NCBI GenBank assembly: GCA_964472315.1 | Contig: CAYYJS010000004.1 | Location: forward strand, 1 to 64,000 | Length of the DNA: 64,000 bases | Direction of reading: 5' to 3' | Source: CAYYJS01 sp964472315 | GTDB lineage: Bacteria; Verrucomicrobiota; Kiritimatiellia; UBA8416 | Part shown: one piece after another, positions 1-8,314 of the stretch | How positions within the stretch are numbered: the first letter of the stretch is position 1 | Layout: the number at the start of each line of letters is the position of its first letter | Translations under genes and position numbers: made by a program | Notes under the pieces: generated by a model | The model's input: only the letters and a program-made list of their open reading frames with translations | What the model was told of the DNA's origin: nothing | The model's database searches: none

Positions 1-707
1 GCGGTCTTGTAACCGATGCCGCTGTAGCCGATGCCGCCCTTGTCCGAGGCCACGCCCTGCACGACGGCGGAACTGCCCGGCTGCTCTTTCACGGAGTCCT
101 TATAGTCGCCCTTGCCGAGCGTGTGCTCCTTGAAGTAGCCGTACGTACCCGACGCCGCATTGCGGCCGTACAGGCTGATCGGAAGGGTCTTCCATTCGCC
201 TTCCAGCCCGAGTTGGCCCCAGTTCGCGATGTCTTCGGGGTGCCCCAGCTTGCGCGTCTTCGAAAAGGCCGCGTCCACCTGGGCCATGGTCATGCCCTTC
301 ACCGGGTTATCCTTGTTCACGTACACGGCCAACATGTCGATGCTGGTCGGCAGGGCGGTGGGCTTGTAGCCGTACTTGGCCTCGAACTCGTCCATCTCCT
401 GCTTCTTCATGTCGCGGCTCATCGGTCCGAACGTGGCCGTTCCGCCGATCAGCGCGGGTGGCGCGGTGGAGGAACCCTTGCCCTCGATCTCGACCGTGAC
501 GTTCGGGTATATGTTCTTGAACCCCTCGGCCCACAGCGTCATCAGGTTGTTCAGCGTGTCGGATCCCACGCTCTTGATGCTGCCCGAGACGCCCTGAACG
601 GGCTTGTACGTCGGCAGCGCGTCGTCCACCTTCACTTGCGCACCGGCTACCGTCGCCGCCAGCGCGACGGCTGCGGCGCCTCCACCTATCCTCTTCCACC
701 GTTTCAT
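1..707 (-). CDS. pstS: Phosphate ABC transporter substrate-binding protein PstS (3' end outside window)
   Basis: Periplasmic phosphate-binding protein that feeds the PstCAB importer. The 235 visible residues start with an export signal (MKRWKRIGGGAAAVALAATVAGA) and continue into the PstS fold: G-S-D-T-L near residue 48, the E-G-K-G-S-S-T stretch near residue 75, G-P-M-S-R near residue 94, and G-R-N-A-A-S-G-T-Y-G near residue 182, which are phosphate-binding loops of the family. The ATG at 707 is chosen for its AAAGGAG ribosome site 7 bases upstream and the signal peptide. The 3' part and any pstCAB-phoU genes lie beyond the left edge. I saw no convincing Pho box upstream. Family assignment is secure; the gene is truncated only by the window. 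Confidence 0.93.
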   Translation of the reverse strand, partial: MKRWKRIGGGAAAVALAATVAGAQVKVDDALPTYKPVQGVSGSIKSVGSDTLNNLMTLWAEGFKNIYPNVTVEIEGKGSSTAPPALIGGTATFGPMSRDMKKQEMDEFEAKYGYKPTALPTSIDMLAVYVNKDNPVKGMTMAQVDAAFSKTRKLGHPEDIANWGQLGLEGEWKTLPISLYGRNAASGTYGYFKEHTLGKGDYKDSVKEQPGSSAVVQGVASDKGGIGYSGIGYKT

Positions 708-726
708 CACCTGCTCCTTTCGTGTT

Positions 727-749
727 GCCCGCCGGACTATCCGACGGGC
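727..749 (-). promoter_or_regulatory. Stem-loop in the pstS leader
   Basis: A 10-bp inverted repeat (GCCCGTCGGA, 3-base loop, TCCGGCGGGC; one G-T pair) lies about 20 bases before the pstS start and just upstream of its ribosome site. It has no T-run, so it is unlikely to be a terminator; it could stabilise or modulate the leader mRNA. A second small inverted repeat (TTGCA-N7-TGCAA, 767-783) lies further upstream. Confidence 0.4.
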
Positions 750-812
750 CGACTTCCCCCTCACATTTGCATAACGGTTGCAACCCAAGGTTAGCGCGGC
801 ATGAGTTGACGG

Positions 813-2072
813 TTAGATTCTTGTGCCGACTCCGATCCCCAGCGCGGCCCGCGCCAGAACCGCGCAAGCCGCTGCCGTCGTGATCGGTATGTCGGCGAAG
901 AAGTCGGCATCGATCAAATACCCGAGCAGATAGGCACGCAGATAGTCGTCGCGGCCGATGAAATGGGCAAAGAGACTGCGCCCCAAAAAGCCGACGGGGC
1001 GGTTGAGAATCAGCCCCTCCAACCCGACCGTGGAGTTGACGGTGACGACCCGTGTCGCGTGGCGCAGCAGCTCGAACGTGTTCGTATCCACGATCGCGCA
1101 CCCGATTTCACGGCGCAATCCATCGAGGGCCGCGGGGATCGATGGGGCGGACTCGGCGGGATGCGGTTTGACGACGAAGCGCAACCCGCGCCGCCGGGCT
1201 TCTTCGCGGGCCGCGCGCACGGCCTCGATCGGCGCAAGATCGCTGTGCAGCAACAGTTGCGCGTCCATTTTGACCTGCATCGGGAAGAAGAGGTAGCCGG
1301 ACGATTCGGGATCGAAGACGTCGAACTTCAGCGCGAGCGGGCGCCGCATCAGCCGCGCCCAGCGATCGATATGGCGCAGCTTGGGCATGTGCGCCACCCC
1401 GGACAGCGCATTGGCGACGTAGACGAGCTGCCGCATGACGATCGCCCGCGGGGTCCGGGCGCGATCGACCGCGGAGGCCTGGGGCACATGGTGCGTCTGG
1501 CGTTTTCCGGCCAGGTAGGTTTCCCGCCAGGCGCGGTAGTCGGCATCCGGAACCGGGAAGCGGTCGAGCAGGGCCGGTTCGCGAAACAGGCGCGACCACG
1601 CATTCGTGCCTTCCGGATCGACAAAGATCTTCCCCGGCATGTTGCCGATTTCGAAGAACGCCCGCGCGATCCCGTGGCGAGCGGCGAAATCGCCGAGCGC
1701 CATCTGCGACGGCAGGATGCCGCTGAAGATGAAGACATGGCTATACGGGTGGCGGGCATGCAGGCGGCTGACGAGTCCCAGGGTCGCCCGGTACAACCGG
1801 CACACGGCGCCCCGGCTGATGAGGCCGCGGTCGGATAGTCCGCGGTCGGCCGGTTCGGCAGTCGGCGACGGGTTCGACGCCGCATGCCGGCGCAGGCACA
1901 GAAAGACCGTGTCTCCAGCGCGCTTGACGTGGGTGTACACGTCGATGGAATGGGTGATGTAGTGCGTTTCGAAGCCGATCCCGCCGAGCGTCGTGGCGAG
2001 GCGCCGGAAGAATCGATAGGTGGCCGTGGAATAGAGGTCCACGAGAATCCTGTCCGCGGTTGTCTGCGGCAT
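813..2072 (-). CDS. Capsule polysaccharide biosynthesis protein, KpsS/LipB-like (Capsule_synth family)
   Basis: A 419-residue protein with no signal peptide or membrane helix. The C-terminal half carries the hallmarks of the Capsule_synth family: V-V-K-P-H-P-A-E near residue 297 and T-V-N-S-T-V-G-L-E-G-L near residue 342. The N-terminus has the family's opening (Y-R-F-F-R-R-L...L-G). KpsS members are Kdo transferases that build the lipid-linker of group 2 capsules; here the donor is unknown. The ATG at 2072 has an AAGGAG site 9 bases upstream and begins 6 bases after the flippase stop, so it is the last gene of the minus-strand polysaccharide operon. Finding this family in a Wzx/Wzy-type locus is unusual. 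Confidence 0.8.
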   Translation of the reverse strand: MPQTTADRILVDLYSTATYRFFRRLATTLGGIGFETHYITHSIDVYTHVKRAGDTVFLCLRRHAASNPSPTAEPADRGLSDRGLISRGAVCRLYRATLGLVSRLHARHPYSHVFIFSGILPSQMALGDFAARHGIARAFFEIGNMPGKIFVDPEGTNAWSRLFREPALLDRFPVPDADYRAWRETYLAGKRQTHHVPQASAVDRARTPRAIVMRQLVYVANALSGVAHMPKLRHIDRWARLMRRPLALKFDVFDPESSGYLFFPMQVKMDAQLLLHSDLAPIEAVRAAREEARRRGLRFVVKPHPAESAPSIPAALDGLRREIGCAIVDTNTFELLRHATRVVTVNSTVGLEGLILNRPVGFLGRSLFAHFIGRDDYLRAYLLGYLIDADFFADIPITTAAACAVLARAALGIGVGTRI

Positions 2073-2078
2073 GGTGCA

Positions 2079-3584
2079 TTACTCCTTCGCGTTGTGCGGG
2101 GCGACCGATGCATTCAGATCCAGTCGTGTTACGCCGGTGCGTGACGATCTTGAGAATCGCGTGAGTCCGGCGCGCAGACGCGCGCGGTCCGCGTCGCCGG
2201 CCATGCTCAGAACCGTCACCGGCAGGGCCAGCAGGACCGTCGCCAGCAGCGTCAGACGCCAGACCAGGGAATCGGCATGTCCGACCAGCAACACACCGCA
2301 GGCCGCCATGATGCCGGTCAACGCCAGATGCCGACGCGTCACAATCGAAAAGTCGTACAAAACACGCACCTGGACCGCCTGAACCGCGCACAGCAGCACC
2401 GTACTGGCCAGACTGGCGCCGGCCGCGCCCAACGCCCCCCAGCGCGCGATGAACAGGACATTCAACACGACGTTGACGACGAGAAATACGGTCGTGTCGA
2501 CGAACTCCACCCGGTGTCGTCCCGTCATGTTGAACAAAGCGCCGCTCGGTCCCGTGAAGGCCAGTGCGACCCGGCGACCCGCCAGCACGCAGGCGATCGC
2601 GTGTTCTCGCGGCCCGGTGCCGAAGACCGCCTGCATCAGCGGTCCGCCGACCGTCAGCAGCGCCGCGAACAGCATGAGGTCGACCACCAGCACCATGACA
2701 TTGGCGAAGCGGTACAGCGAACCCAGTCCGCCGCGCAGGTCCTGCGTCTCGGTCGCCGCCACCGGCATGAAGAACGAGACGACGGCCCCCTGCATCGCCC
2801 CCATGGGACTGGCGACCGCCGCGGCGATGGCGTAGGACCCGACTTCCGCGGGCAGCATCCGCCCCAGCATCAGCTTGTCGAGATCGCTGATCGCGTAGTA
2901 TCCGAGGCCCGTCGCCAATAGCAGGGAACTGTATCGCAGGAGGCTGGGCATCCGGGTCCAGACGCCGGCGAAGCGGGGGACGATGCCTGCGCGATGCAGC
3001 ACGAACAGGGTGAGGATCAGCGCGCCGGCGGAGGCGGCGACGTACGAGGCGGCCGCGCTGGCGGCGGTGCGCATCAACGCCATCGCCCCGAGCAGGCCGA
3101 CCAGCTTCAGCGCCGCATACAGGCATTCCACACCCAGAAAGGTCCCTGCCCGTCCCCGCGCACGCAACAGGCCGTGCGTGATCTGCATCGGGATCCAGAC
3201 GATGACCGCCACCGCGAAGACGCGCAGAACGGCATCGAGTTCCGGCATGCGAAACAGCGTCCGGGCGCAGAATGGCGCGGCCAGTCCCAGCGCCGCGGCC
3301 GTCAGCAGGGCCATTGTCGTCCCGATCGTCACGATGGCCCCGAACGTCGCCCGCGTTTCGGCCGTCAACGGGCCGGACAGGTAGCGCTGCACGGCATACG
3401 GCAGCCCCAGCAGCCCCACGCGCGCGGCGATCGTCATGATCGTCTGCCCCAGCGCGAAGGCGCCGAACGAAACCGTGCCGAGCGCCCGCACCGCCACGGC
3501 GGTGAAGACGAATCCGCCGGCCTGCATGACGATCTGCGCCAGCAGGTACACCGCCGATCCCTTGACCATGCGGAGCCGGCTCAT
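2079..3584 (-). CDS. Polysaccharide flippase, Wzx/MATE-type (PST family)
   Basis: A 501-residue integral membrane protein with about 12-14 hydrophobic segments (first at residues 8-35, Y-L-L-A-Q-I-V-M-Q-A-G-G-F-V-F). Layout and size match oligosaccharide flippases that move lipid-linked repeat units across the inner membrane. The frame stays open further upstream, but the only plausible start is the ATG giving MSRLRMVKGSAVYLLAQ, because the upstream residues are antisense-like and cover the glycosyltransferase gene. Ribosome site GGGAG is about 9 bases away. The start overlaps, as ATGA, the stop of a 17-codon ORF that itself overlaps the upstream stop, suggesting coupled translation. Its partners are the adjacent glycosyltransferase, polymerase, Wzz-like and Wza-like genes. 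Confidence 0.88.
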   Translation of the reverse strand: MSRLRMVKGSAVYLLAQIVMQAGGFVFTAVAVRALGTVSFGAFALGQTIMTIAARVGLLGLPYAVQRYLSGPLTAETRATFGAIVTIGTTMALLTAAALGLAAPFCARTLFRMPELDAVLRVFAVAVIVWIPMQITHGLLRARGRAGTFLGVECLYAALKLVGLLGAMALMRTAASAAASYVAASAGALILTLFVLHRAGIVPRFAGVWTRMPSLLRYSSLLLATGLGYYAISDLDKLMLGRMLPAEVGSYAIAAAVASPMGAMQGAVVSFFMPVAATETQDLRGGLGSLYRFANVMVLVVDLMLFAALLTVGGPLMQAVFGTGPREHAIACVLAGRRVALAFTGPSGALFNMTGRHRVEFVDTTVFLVVNVVLNVLFIARWGALGAAGASLASTVLLCAVQAVQVRVLYDFSIVTRRHLALTGIMAACGVLLVGHADSLVWRLTLLATVLLALPVTVLSMAGDADRARLRAGLTRFSRSSRTGVTRLDLNASVAPHNAKE

Positions 3585-3634
3585 GTCACGGGGCTCCCGG
3601 GCGCTCCGGACGACGTGCGGTCGGGTGCGCTCAT
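3581..3634 (-). CDS. Possible 17-codon coupling ORF between glycosyltransferase and flippase
   Basis: Seventeen sense codons (MSAPDRTSSGAPGSPVT) starting at an ATG that overlaps the glycosyltransferase stop (ATGA) and ending in a TGA that overlaps the flippase ATG (ATGA). The peptide has no recognisable function. The double overlap exactly fills the gap between two real genes, which suggests ribosomes could pass through it to reach the flippase. It may be chance. Confidence 0.3.
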   Translation of the reverse strand: MSAPDRTSSGAPGSPVT

Positions 3635-4776
3635 GGCGTGCCCCGCGGGTCGGTCGCCACGTCCGCGAGACCGCGTGCGATGAGGGTCGAGCGATAGACG
3701 GCCAGGTACCGGTCGGCCATGGTTTCATCGGAAAATTCGGCCAGGGCGCGTGCCCGCCCGCGGGCGCCGAACGCGCGCCGCCGGTCGTCCGCGGCGAGCA
3801 TGCCGTCAAGCGCCGCAGCCAGCGCGTCCGGATCGCCCGGCGGCACCGTCAGGCCGGCGCCCCCGAGGATCTCCGCATTGCCGCCGACCGCGGTTGCCAC
3901 CACCGGGACCCCCGCCGCCATCAGCTCGATGAGCGTCACGGAGCAGGCATCCTGATGGGAGGGAACGACACCGACATCGAAGCACGCGATCGTCGCGGGG
4001 ATGTCGGCGTGCGCAATATCGCCCGGAAAACGAATCCGCGGCGCGAGCCCGGCGGCGTGCGCGCGCCGCTCCCAGTCCGCGCGGCACGGGCCGTCCCCAA
4101 CCACCACGGCCTGGACGTTCGGCCGGCGGCGCGCCAGTCGCGCCAGGGCATCGACGAAGACGGTTCCCCCTTTTTCCGGCGCGCAGCGACCGACCATGCC
4201 GATGACACAGGCGTCGGGAGAGAACGCCAGCCGTTGGCGGGCCGCCGCGGGATCGGTCGCCACGAACGCGTCGAGCCTGGTTCCGTTACGGATGACGTCG
4301 ATCGCGTCCAACGGAACGCCAAACGCCGCCAACGCCACGCGCCCGGCCTCGCACACGGCCACATGCCGGCAAGGGATGCCCGACACCACACGCATCAGAA
4401 GCCGGTGCTTGGCCGGCCGATGCCAACCCTCCACCGCATGCCATGTCATGACGCAGGCGCGGCGGTTGTCCAGCGCGTACGCCAGGCGTCCCCAGAAGCC
4501 GGCGGAGAAGTCGTGCAGATGGAGAATGTCCGGCGCTTCCGACCGCAGCACCCCGCGCAAGGCCCGGACCAGCGCGAGGCGGCCCCCGGCGCGTTTGCGG
4601 AAGCCATGCACGGGAACCCCGACCGCCGTCAGCGTCGATTCGAGCACGCCGGGACCATCCAGCACCGCGAGGCTCACCTGGTGCTCCGAACGGCGATGCA
4701 ACGCCGCCACCAGCGTGGCGGCCATCCGCTCCGCGCCGCCCGTGCGCAGGTGATGAATCACATGAAGAATACGCAT
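3631..4776 (-). CDS. Glycosyltransferase family 4 (GT-B fold)
   Basis: A 381-residue cytoplasmic glycosyltransferase that would add a sugar to the growing repeat unit. N-terminus M-R-I-L-H-V-I-H-H-L-R-T-G-G-A-E-R is the classic GT4 start with the acceptor-side glycine loop. D-I-L-H-L-H-D-F near residue 90, G-R-C-A-P-E-K-G-G near residue 195 and the E-x7-E nucleotide-sugar region (L-I-E-L-M-A-A-G-V-P-V-V-A-T near residue 278) follow in the expected order. The ATG is chosen because the motif starts at residue 1 and GGGAG lies upstream; longer versions add unrelated sequence. Donor and acceptor cannot be read from sequence. Confidence 0.9.
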   Translation of the reverse strand: MRILHVIHHLRTGGAERMAATLVAALHRRSEHQVSLAVLDGPGVLESTLTAVGVPVHGFRKRAGGRLALVRALRGVLRSEAPDILHLHDFSAGFWGRLAYALDNRRACVMTWHAVEGWHRPAKHRLLMRVVSGIPCRHVAVCEAGRVALAAFGVPLDAIDVIRNGTRLDAFVATDPAAARQRLAFSPDACVIGMVGRCAPEKGGTVFVDALARLARRRPNVQAVVVGDGPCRADWERRAHAAGLAPRIRFPGDIAHADIPATIACFDVGVVPSHQDACSVTLIELMAAGVPVVATAVGGNAEILGGAGLTVPPGDPDALAAALDGMLAADDRRRAFGARGRARALAEFSDETMADRYLAVYRSTLIARGLADVATDPRGTP

Positions 4777-4816
4777 ACCGCATGTCTCCCGATCCGCGGC
4801 GTCATCCGCCGCGGGG

Positions 4817-6226
4817 TTACGCTGCCGGCGGCAAGCCGGCGACCGCCAATTGGCGGCGGCGGATCGCGCCCGCCGCGACGGCCAACCCGACCAGCAGCCA
4901 CGGCAGCTTGAGGGTCTGCATGGGGTTGAATGCCATGCCGAACATGGCAAACGGCAATGCCACCAGCAGGATTTCGGCGGCGTCGCGCAGGAACACGCCC
5001 TCCCCGCGGTCGTACGAACGGATGACGAACCTCGCCTCGCGCAGCGCCGCGACGAAGGCCGTCAACAGGAAAGCCAGTCCGGCCAGCCCCGCGTCGCACA
5101 GCACGCCAAGATAGGTGTTGTGCAGCGAGCGCAGCCCCCCGGCGAACGTGTCCGTCAGTTGGCGGAATTCCTCGTTCTCGAAATACGTCGAGAACGCGCC
5201 GGGGCCAACACCCACCAGCGGGTTGCGCAGCCATACGCTGAACCCGACGGTATGATAGGCCAGGCGGCGCGCGTAGGAGAAGTCCTCCGCCGGGCTGGCC
5301 AGGATCTCCGCGATGCGGCTGAAAAACCGGCCGGTATCGATGGTCATGGCCAGGATCGCGAGGCCGAGCAGTATGTAGCCGAACAGCGCGCCGACCCCGC
5401 GACGGCGGCGCAGCAGGACGAACAACGCGATCAGCGCCCCCGCCAACCCCAGGTAGATGCTGCGGGCATATGTGGCGACGACCGCGCCAAGCAGGATCAG
5501 CGCGACCGCGAAGGCCGTCTTCCGCGCCCAGGCGAGGCGGCCGGCCAGCGCCGTGTGCAGCGCCGCGATCGCGCAGACCCCGAGCCCCAGCCCGAAGCCC
5601 ACGGCGCTACCGCCCGAGGCTCCCGACAGGCGGGCCGCCGGGGCCGCACCCACTCCGCTTTCCGTCAGCGCCATCGCCGCCGAGGCCAGATAGCCGAGTA
5701 CCAGACAGGCGAGCGCGCGCCGGAGGTCCCGTTCGCTCTCGATGAGGTTGGCCGCCAGAAAGAAGACGATGAAGGCGCTCAAATACCGTCGCAACATCGT
5801 CATCGCGTATGGGGAAGCCGGGTTCACCGCATGCGACACCAATAGAACCGCAGCGAGTCCCACGACGCCGACGGCCGCCCATCCGCGCACCCACGGTTGC
5901 CGATAGAGGGTTTTGACCGCCAGGAGATAGACCAGCGCCGCGAATCCAATGATCTTGCTGACCGTCACCCCCGCGCCTTCAGCCAGCACGGCGTTGCTAT
6001 CCGGCGCCGCGCCGATATAACCGAAGCTGGCCAGGGGGATCAGAATGACGACGAGGTATAGACCGTAACGCGCCACGGCGAGATCGTCCCGCCGACTCAA
6101 GGCATACGCCGCAATACCCATCGCGATGGCGGCCACGACGGCGAGCGCGGGGTCTCCGACGGCAAGCGCGGCCAAGCCTGCAAGCAACCCGAGCAACCCC
6201 GCATGAACCGCGTTTGACTGTATCAC
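4817..6226 (-). CDS. O-antigen ligase/polymerase family protein (Wzy_C)
   Basis: A 469-residue polytopic membrane protein with about 10-12 hydrophobic segments and the periplasmic signature G-V-G-P-G-A-F-S-T-Y-F then S-L-H-N-T-Y-L-G-V-L-C-D-A-G (near residues 340-380), typical of the WaaL/Wzy_C superfamily. In this locus it most likely polymerises lipid-linked repeat units in the periplasm; ligation to a lipid is the alternative. The start is a GTG with GGAGA 8 bases upstream; no ATG in frame keeps the first membrane segment. It lies 76 bases after the Wzz/BY-kinase-like gene and 41 bases before the glycosyltransferase. Confidence 0.85.
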   Translation of the reverse strand: MIQSNAVHAGLLGLLAGLAALAVGDPALAVVAAIAMGIAAYALSRRDDLAVARYGLYLVVILIPLASFGYIGAAPDSNAVLAEGAGVTVSKIIGFAALVYLLAVKTLYRQPWVRGWAAVGVVGLAAVLLVSHAVNPASPYAMTMLRRYLSAFIVFFLAANLIESERDLRRALACLVLGYLASAAMALTESGVGAAPAARLSGASGGSAVGFGLGLGVCAIAALHTALAGRLAWARKTAFAVALILLGAVVATYARSIYLGLAGALIALFVLLRRRRGVGALFGYILLGLAILAMTIDTGRFFSRIAEILASPAEDFSYARRLAYHTVGFSVWLRNPLVGVGPGAFSTYFENEEFRQLTDTFAGGLRSLHNTYLGVLCDAGLAGLAFLLTAFVAALREARFVIRSYDRGEGVFLRDAAEILLVALPFAMFGMAFNPMQTLKLPWLLVGLAVAAGAIRRRQLAVAGLPPAA

Positions 6227-6302
6227 GCCCGTTTCTCCGCATGGGCCGCGGCATGCGCGACCGCGACTGCCGCCCGCCCCGCATACACGGCGACGGGCGA
6301 TA

Positions 6303-8297
6303 TCATACCTGGCGCTCGAAGAGCCAGTCGCCGTGATACTTCACGTTGTTCAGCACATAACCGATCGGCGCCGCCACACCGGCAAGGCGTTCCCGTAGCG
6401 CCTCGACATCCGACCGCGTCGAGGACGTGGCATCGAGCACGACGACAATCGCATCGCCGATCGCGCACAAGCGTGCCACGCGCGGGTCGACCTTGAGCGC
6501 CGCCGTGTCCATCAGCACGAGGTCGTACTGCTCGACCAGCGCTTGCAGCCGTTGACGCACGAGTTCGGGCGACCAGGTGTCGCTCACGGACGAGAGGGCC
6601 CCCGTCGGCAGGACATCCACCTGGAAACCGGTCGTCGCGATCGACGGCGCGTGTTCGGGGTTGGGGCGCAGCAGGTCGACAAAGCCGCTCGGCGTCTTGA
6701 CGCCGAAGCGCGTCTCCATGGTCGCGGCGTGCAAGTCGGCGTCGATGACCAGAACGCGCCGTCCGGTCGCGGCCGCGCGTCGCGCCAGTCGTTCGATCAG
6801 CAGACCCTTCCCGGAATCGGGAAGGATGCCGGCGAACACGGTGATGCGTCCCTTCCCGACCGTACGGGTCATATCGTCCAGTAGATGATCCAGATGCCGC
6901 GCGATCACGGCGCCGCGCGATTCCGCGCCGGGGACGGCCTCCCCCTGGCGTCGCATCAGCCGCGCGAACAGGCGTTCCCCGGTTTCCGCGAACCGTTCGA
7001 CGAAGGGTGCGCCACCCGCGCCTTTCGGCGCGAGCGCATCGGCCGGTACGATGCCGGCCAGACGCAACTCCGGCACATCCGCGGGCATCCGGACAAACCG
7101 ATGCGCGTGCTCCATGGCCAGCACGTAACCGCCCGACAACACAAGCCCCACGACGAGCGCCGCCAGAAGGCTGCGCGGGATGTTCGGGCGTACCGGAAGC
7201 CGCGGCGCCCTGGCATCGTCGATGACGCGGACGGAACTGACGGCGGCGGCCTCGGCGATGCGCGTTCGCACCAGGTTCTCGTACATCGCGGCCAGTTCCG
7301 ATTCTCTGATTTTGCGATCCCGCAACAGCCCCAACAACTGGCGTTCCTTTTCGGGATAGCGGTGTACGTCGGCGGTCTGCTTGTCGAGCGTGTCCCGCAG
7401 CGCATCGCGCCGCGTGGTGAGCGACGCGATATCGGCACGGATGGAAACCAACGCGGATGGCGGCGTGTAGTCGTCGAGCACTTCGTATTTGGTATCCAAC
7501 TCGCGCAACTTGGACGTCACCTCGCGGTACTGCGCGGACGTTTCCGACAGCGCCTTCATCGCCAACGACACGTCGGCCTCGCCGATGTAAATGCCGTTCC
7601 GCGACTTGAAGTCCTCGATGCCGACGTCGATCGCGCGCAATTCGTCCGTCGCCTTTTCGATGCGCGTGCGCAGGTAGTCGCGCGTCGTGGCGACCTCCGC
7701 CCGGTCGGCCACGCGGGCCAGCTCGACGTAACGCTCGGTCAGGCGATTCGCCACGAGCGCGGCCGTGTGCGGGTCCTGCCACGCCACGGTGATCTCCAGA
7801 ATGAACGAGCCCGGAACGTTGGTCACGCGCGTCCGCCGGCGCAAGCGTTGCACGAGTTCGTCGCGCTCGTCCCGCGGCGCGATACGCCCATAGGCGAGCA
7901 CGGCCCGCGCCTGCCCCAGCAGGCGCATGGCGGGGTTGATCAGGTAGTGGCGCAACCGGGTGCCGTTGGCCGTCAGGGTCCCTTCGCGAACCATGTCGTC
8001 GACCACGTCCTCGGCGATCGTCCGGCTCAGCAGGAATTCCGTATGCGTCTGGCTCAGCACCATGGCGGGGCCGAAGGCCGAATGCACGTCCACGCGCGCC
8101 TCGGTGTAGACGAGGTCGAAGGGCGTCGGCAGCGTCGTCACCTTGCACGTCGCCTCGTATATCGGGCTTGCGAGCAGCTTCAGCAGGCAGAAGGCCAGCG
8201 TGAGGACGAGCAGGCGGGAAAGCACCCAACCGATGCTCCGCGGATAGTAGTGCAGCAGGCGCACGATGCGGGAGGGCAGGCTGTCGTTGAGACTCAT
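6303..8297 (-). CDS. Chain-length determinant / BY-kinase-like protein with altered P-loop
   Basis: A 664-residue Wzz-type co-polymerase fused to a cytoplasmic tyrosine-autokinase-like domain. Residues 20-45 form membrane helix 1, residues 150-380 a long periplasmic coiled coil, about 385-410 helix 2, and 470-664 the CpsD/Wzc-like ATPase. Walker A' (V-L-V-I-D-A-D) and Walker B (D-L-V-L-M-D) are intact, but Walker A reads G-I-L-P-D-S-G-K-G: residue 498, after Lys497, is Gly where Ser/Thr coordinates magnesium. The usual C-terminal tyrosine cluster is absent; the protein ends Y-H-G-D-W-L-F-E-R-Q-V. It probably regulates chain length but may not phosphorylate. The ATG is chosen for GAGGAA 8 bases upstream. 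It follows the Wza-like gene by 17 bases. Confidence 0.87.
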   Translation of the reverse strand: MSLNDSLPSRIVRLLHYYPRSIGWVLSRLLVLTLAFCLLKLLASPIYEATCKVTTLPTPFDLVYTEARVDVHSAFGPAMVLSQTHTEFLLSRTIAEDVVDDMVREGTLTANGTRLRHYLINPAMRLLGQARAVLAYGRIAPRDERDELVQRLRRRTRVTNVPGSFILEITVAWQDPHTAALVANRLTERYVELARVADRAEVATTRDYLRTRIEKATDELRAIDVGIEDFKSRNGIYIGEADVSLAMKALSETSAQYREVTSKLRELDTKYEVLDDYTPPSALVSIRADIASLTTRRDALRDTLDKQTADVHRYPEKERQLLGLLRDRKIRESELAAMYENLVRTRIAEAAAVSSVRVIDDARAPRLPVRPNIPRSLLAALVVGLVLSGGYVLAMEHAHRFVRMPADVPELRLAGIVPADALAPKGAGGAPFVERFAETGERLFARLMRRQGEAVPGAESRGAVIARHLDHLLDDMTRTVGKGRITVFAGILPDSGKGLLIERLARRAAATGRRVLVIDADLHAATMETRFGVKTPSGFVDLLRPNPEHAPSIATTGFQVDVLPTGALSSVSDTWSPELVRQRLQALVEQYDLVLMDTAALKVDPRVARLCAIGDAIVVVLDATSSTRSDVEALRERLAGVAAPIGYVLNNVKYHGDWLFERQV

Positions 8298-8314
8298 GGT
8301 AGGTGTTCCTCGGA

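Noticed and set aside
708..812. A Pho box upstream of pstS
   Set aside because: Only CTAACC repeats and a weak CCGTCAACTCATG are present; they do not match the PhoB consensus twice with the correct spacing.
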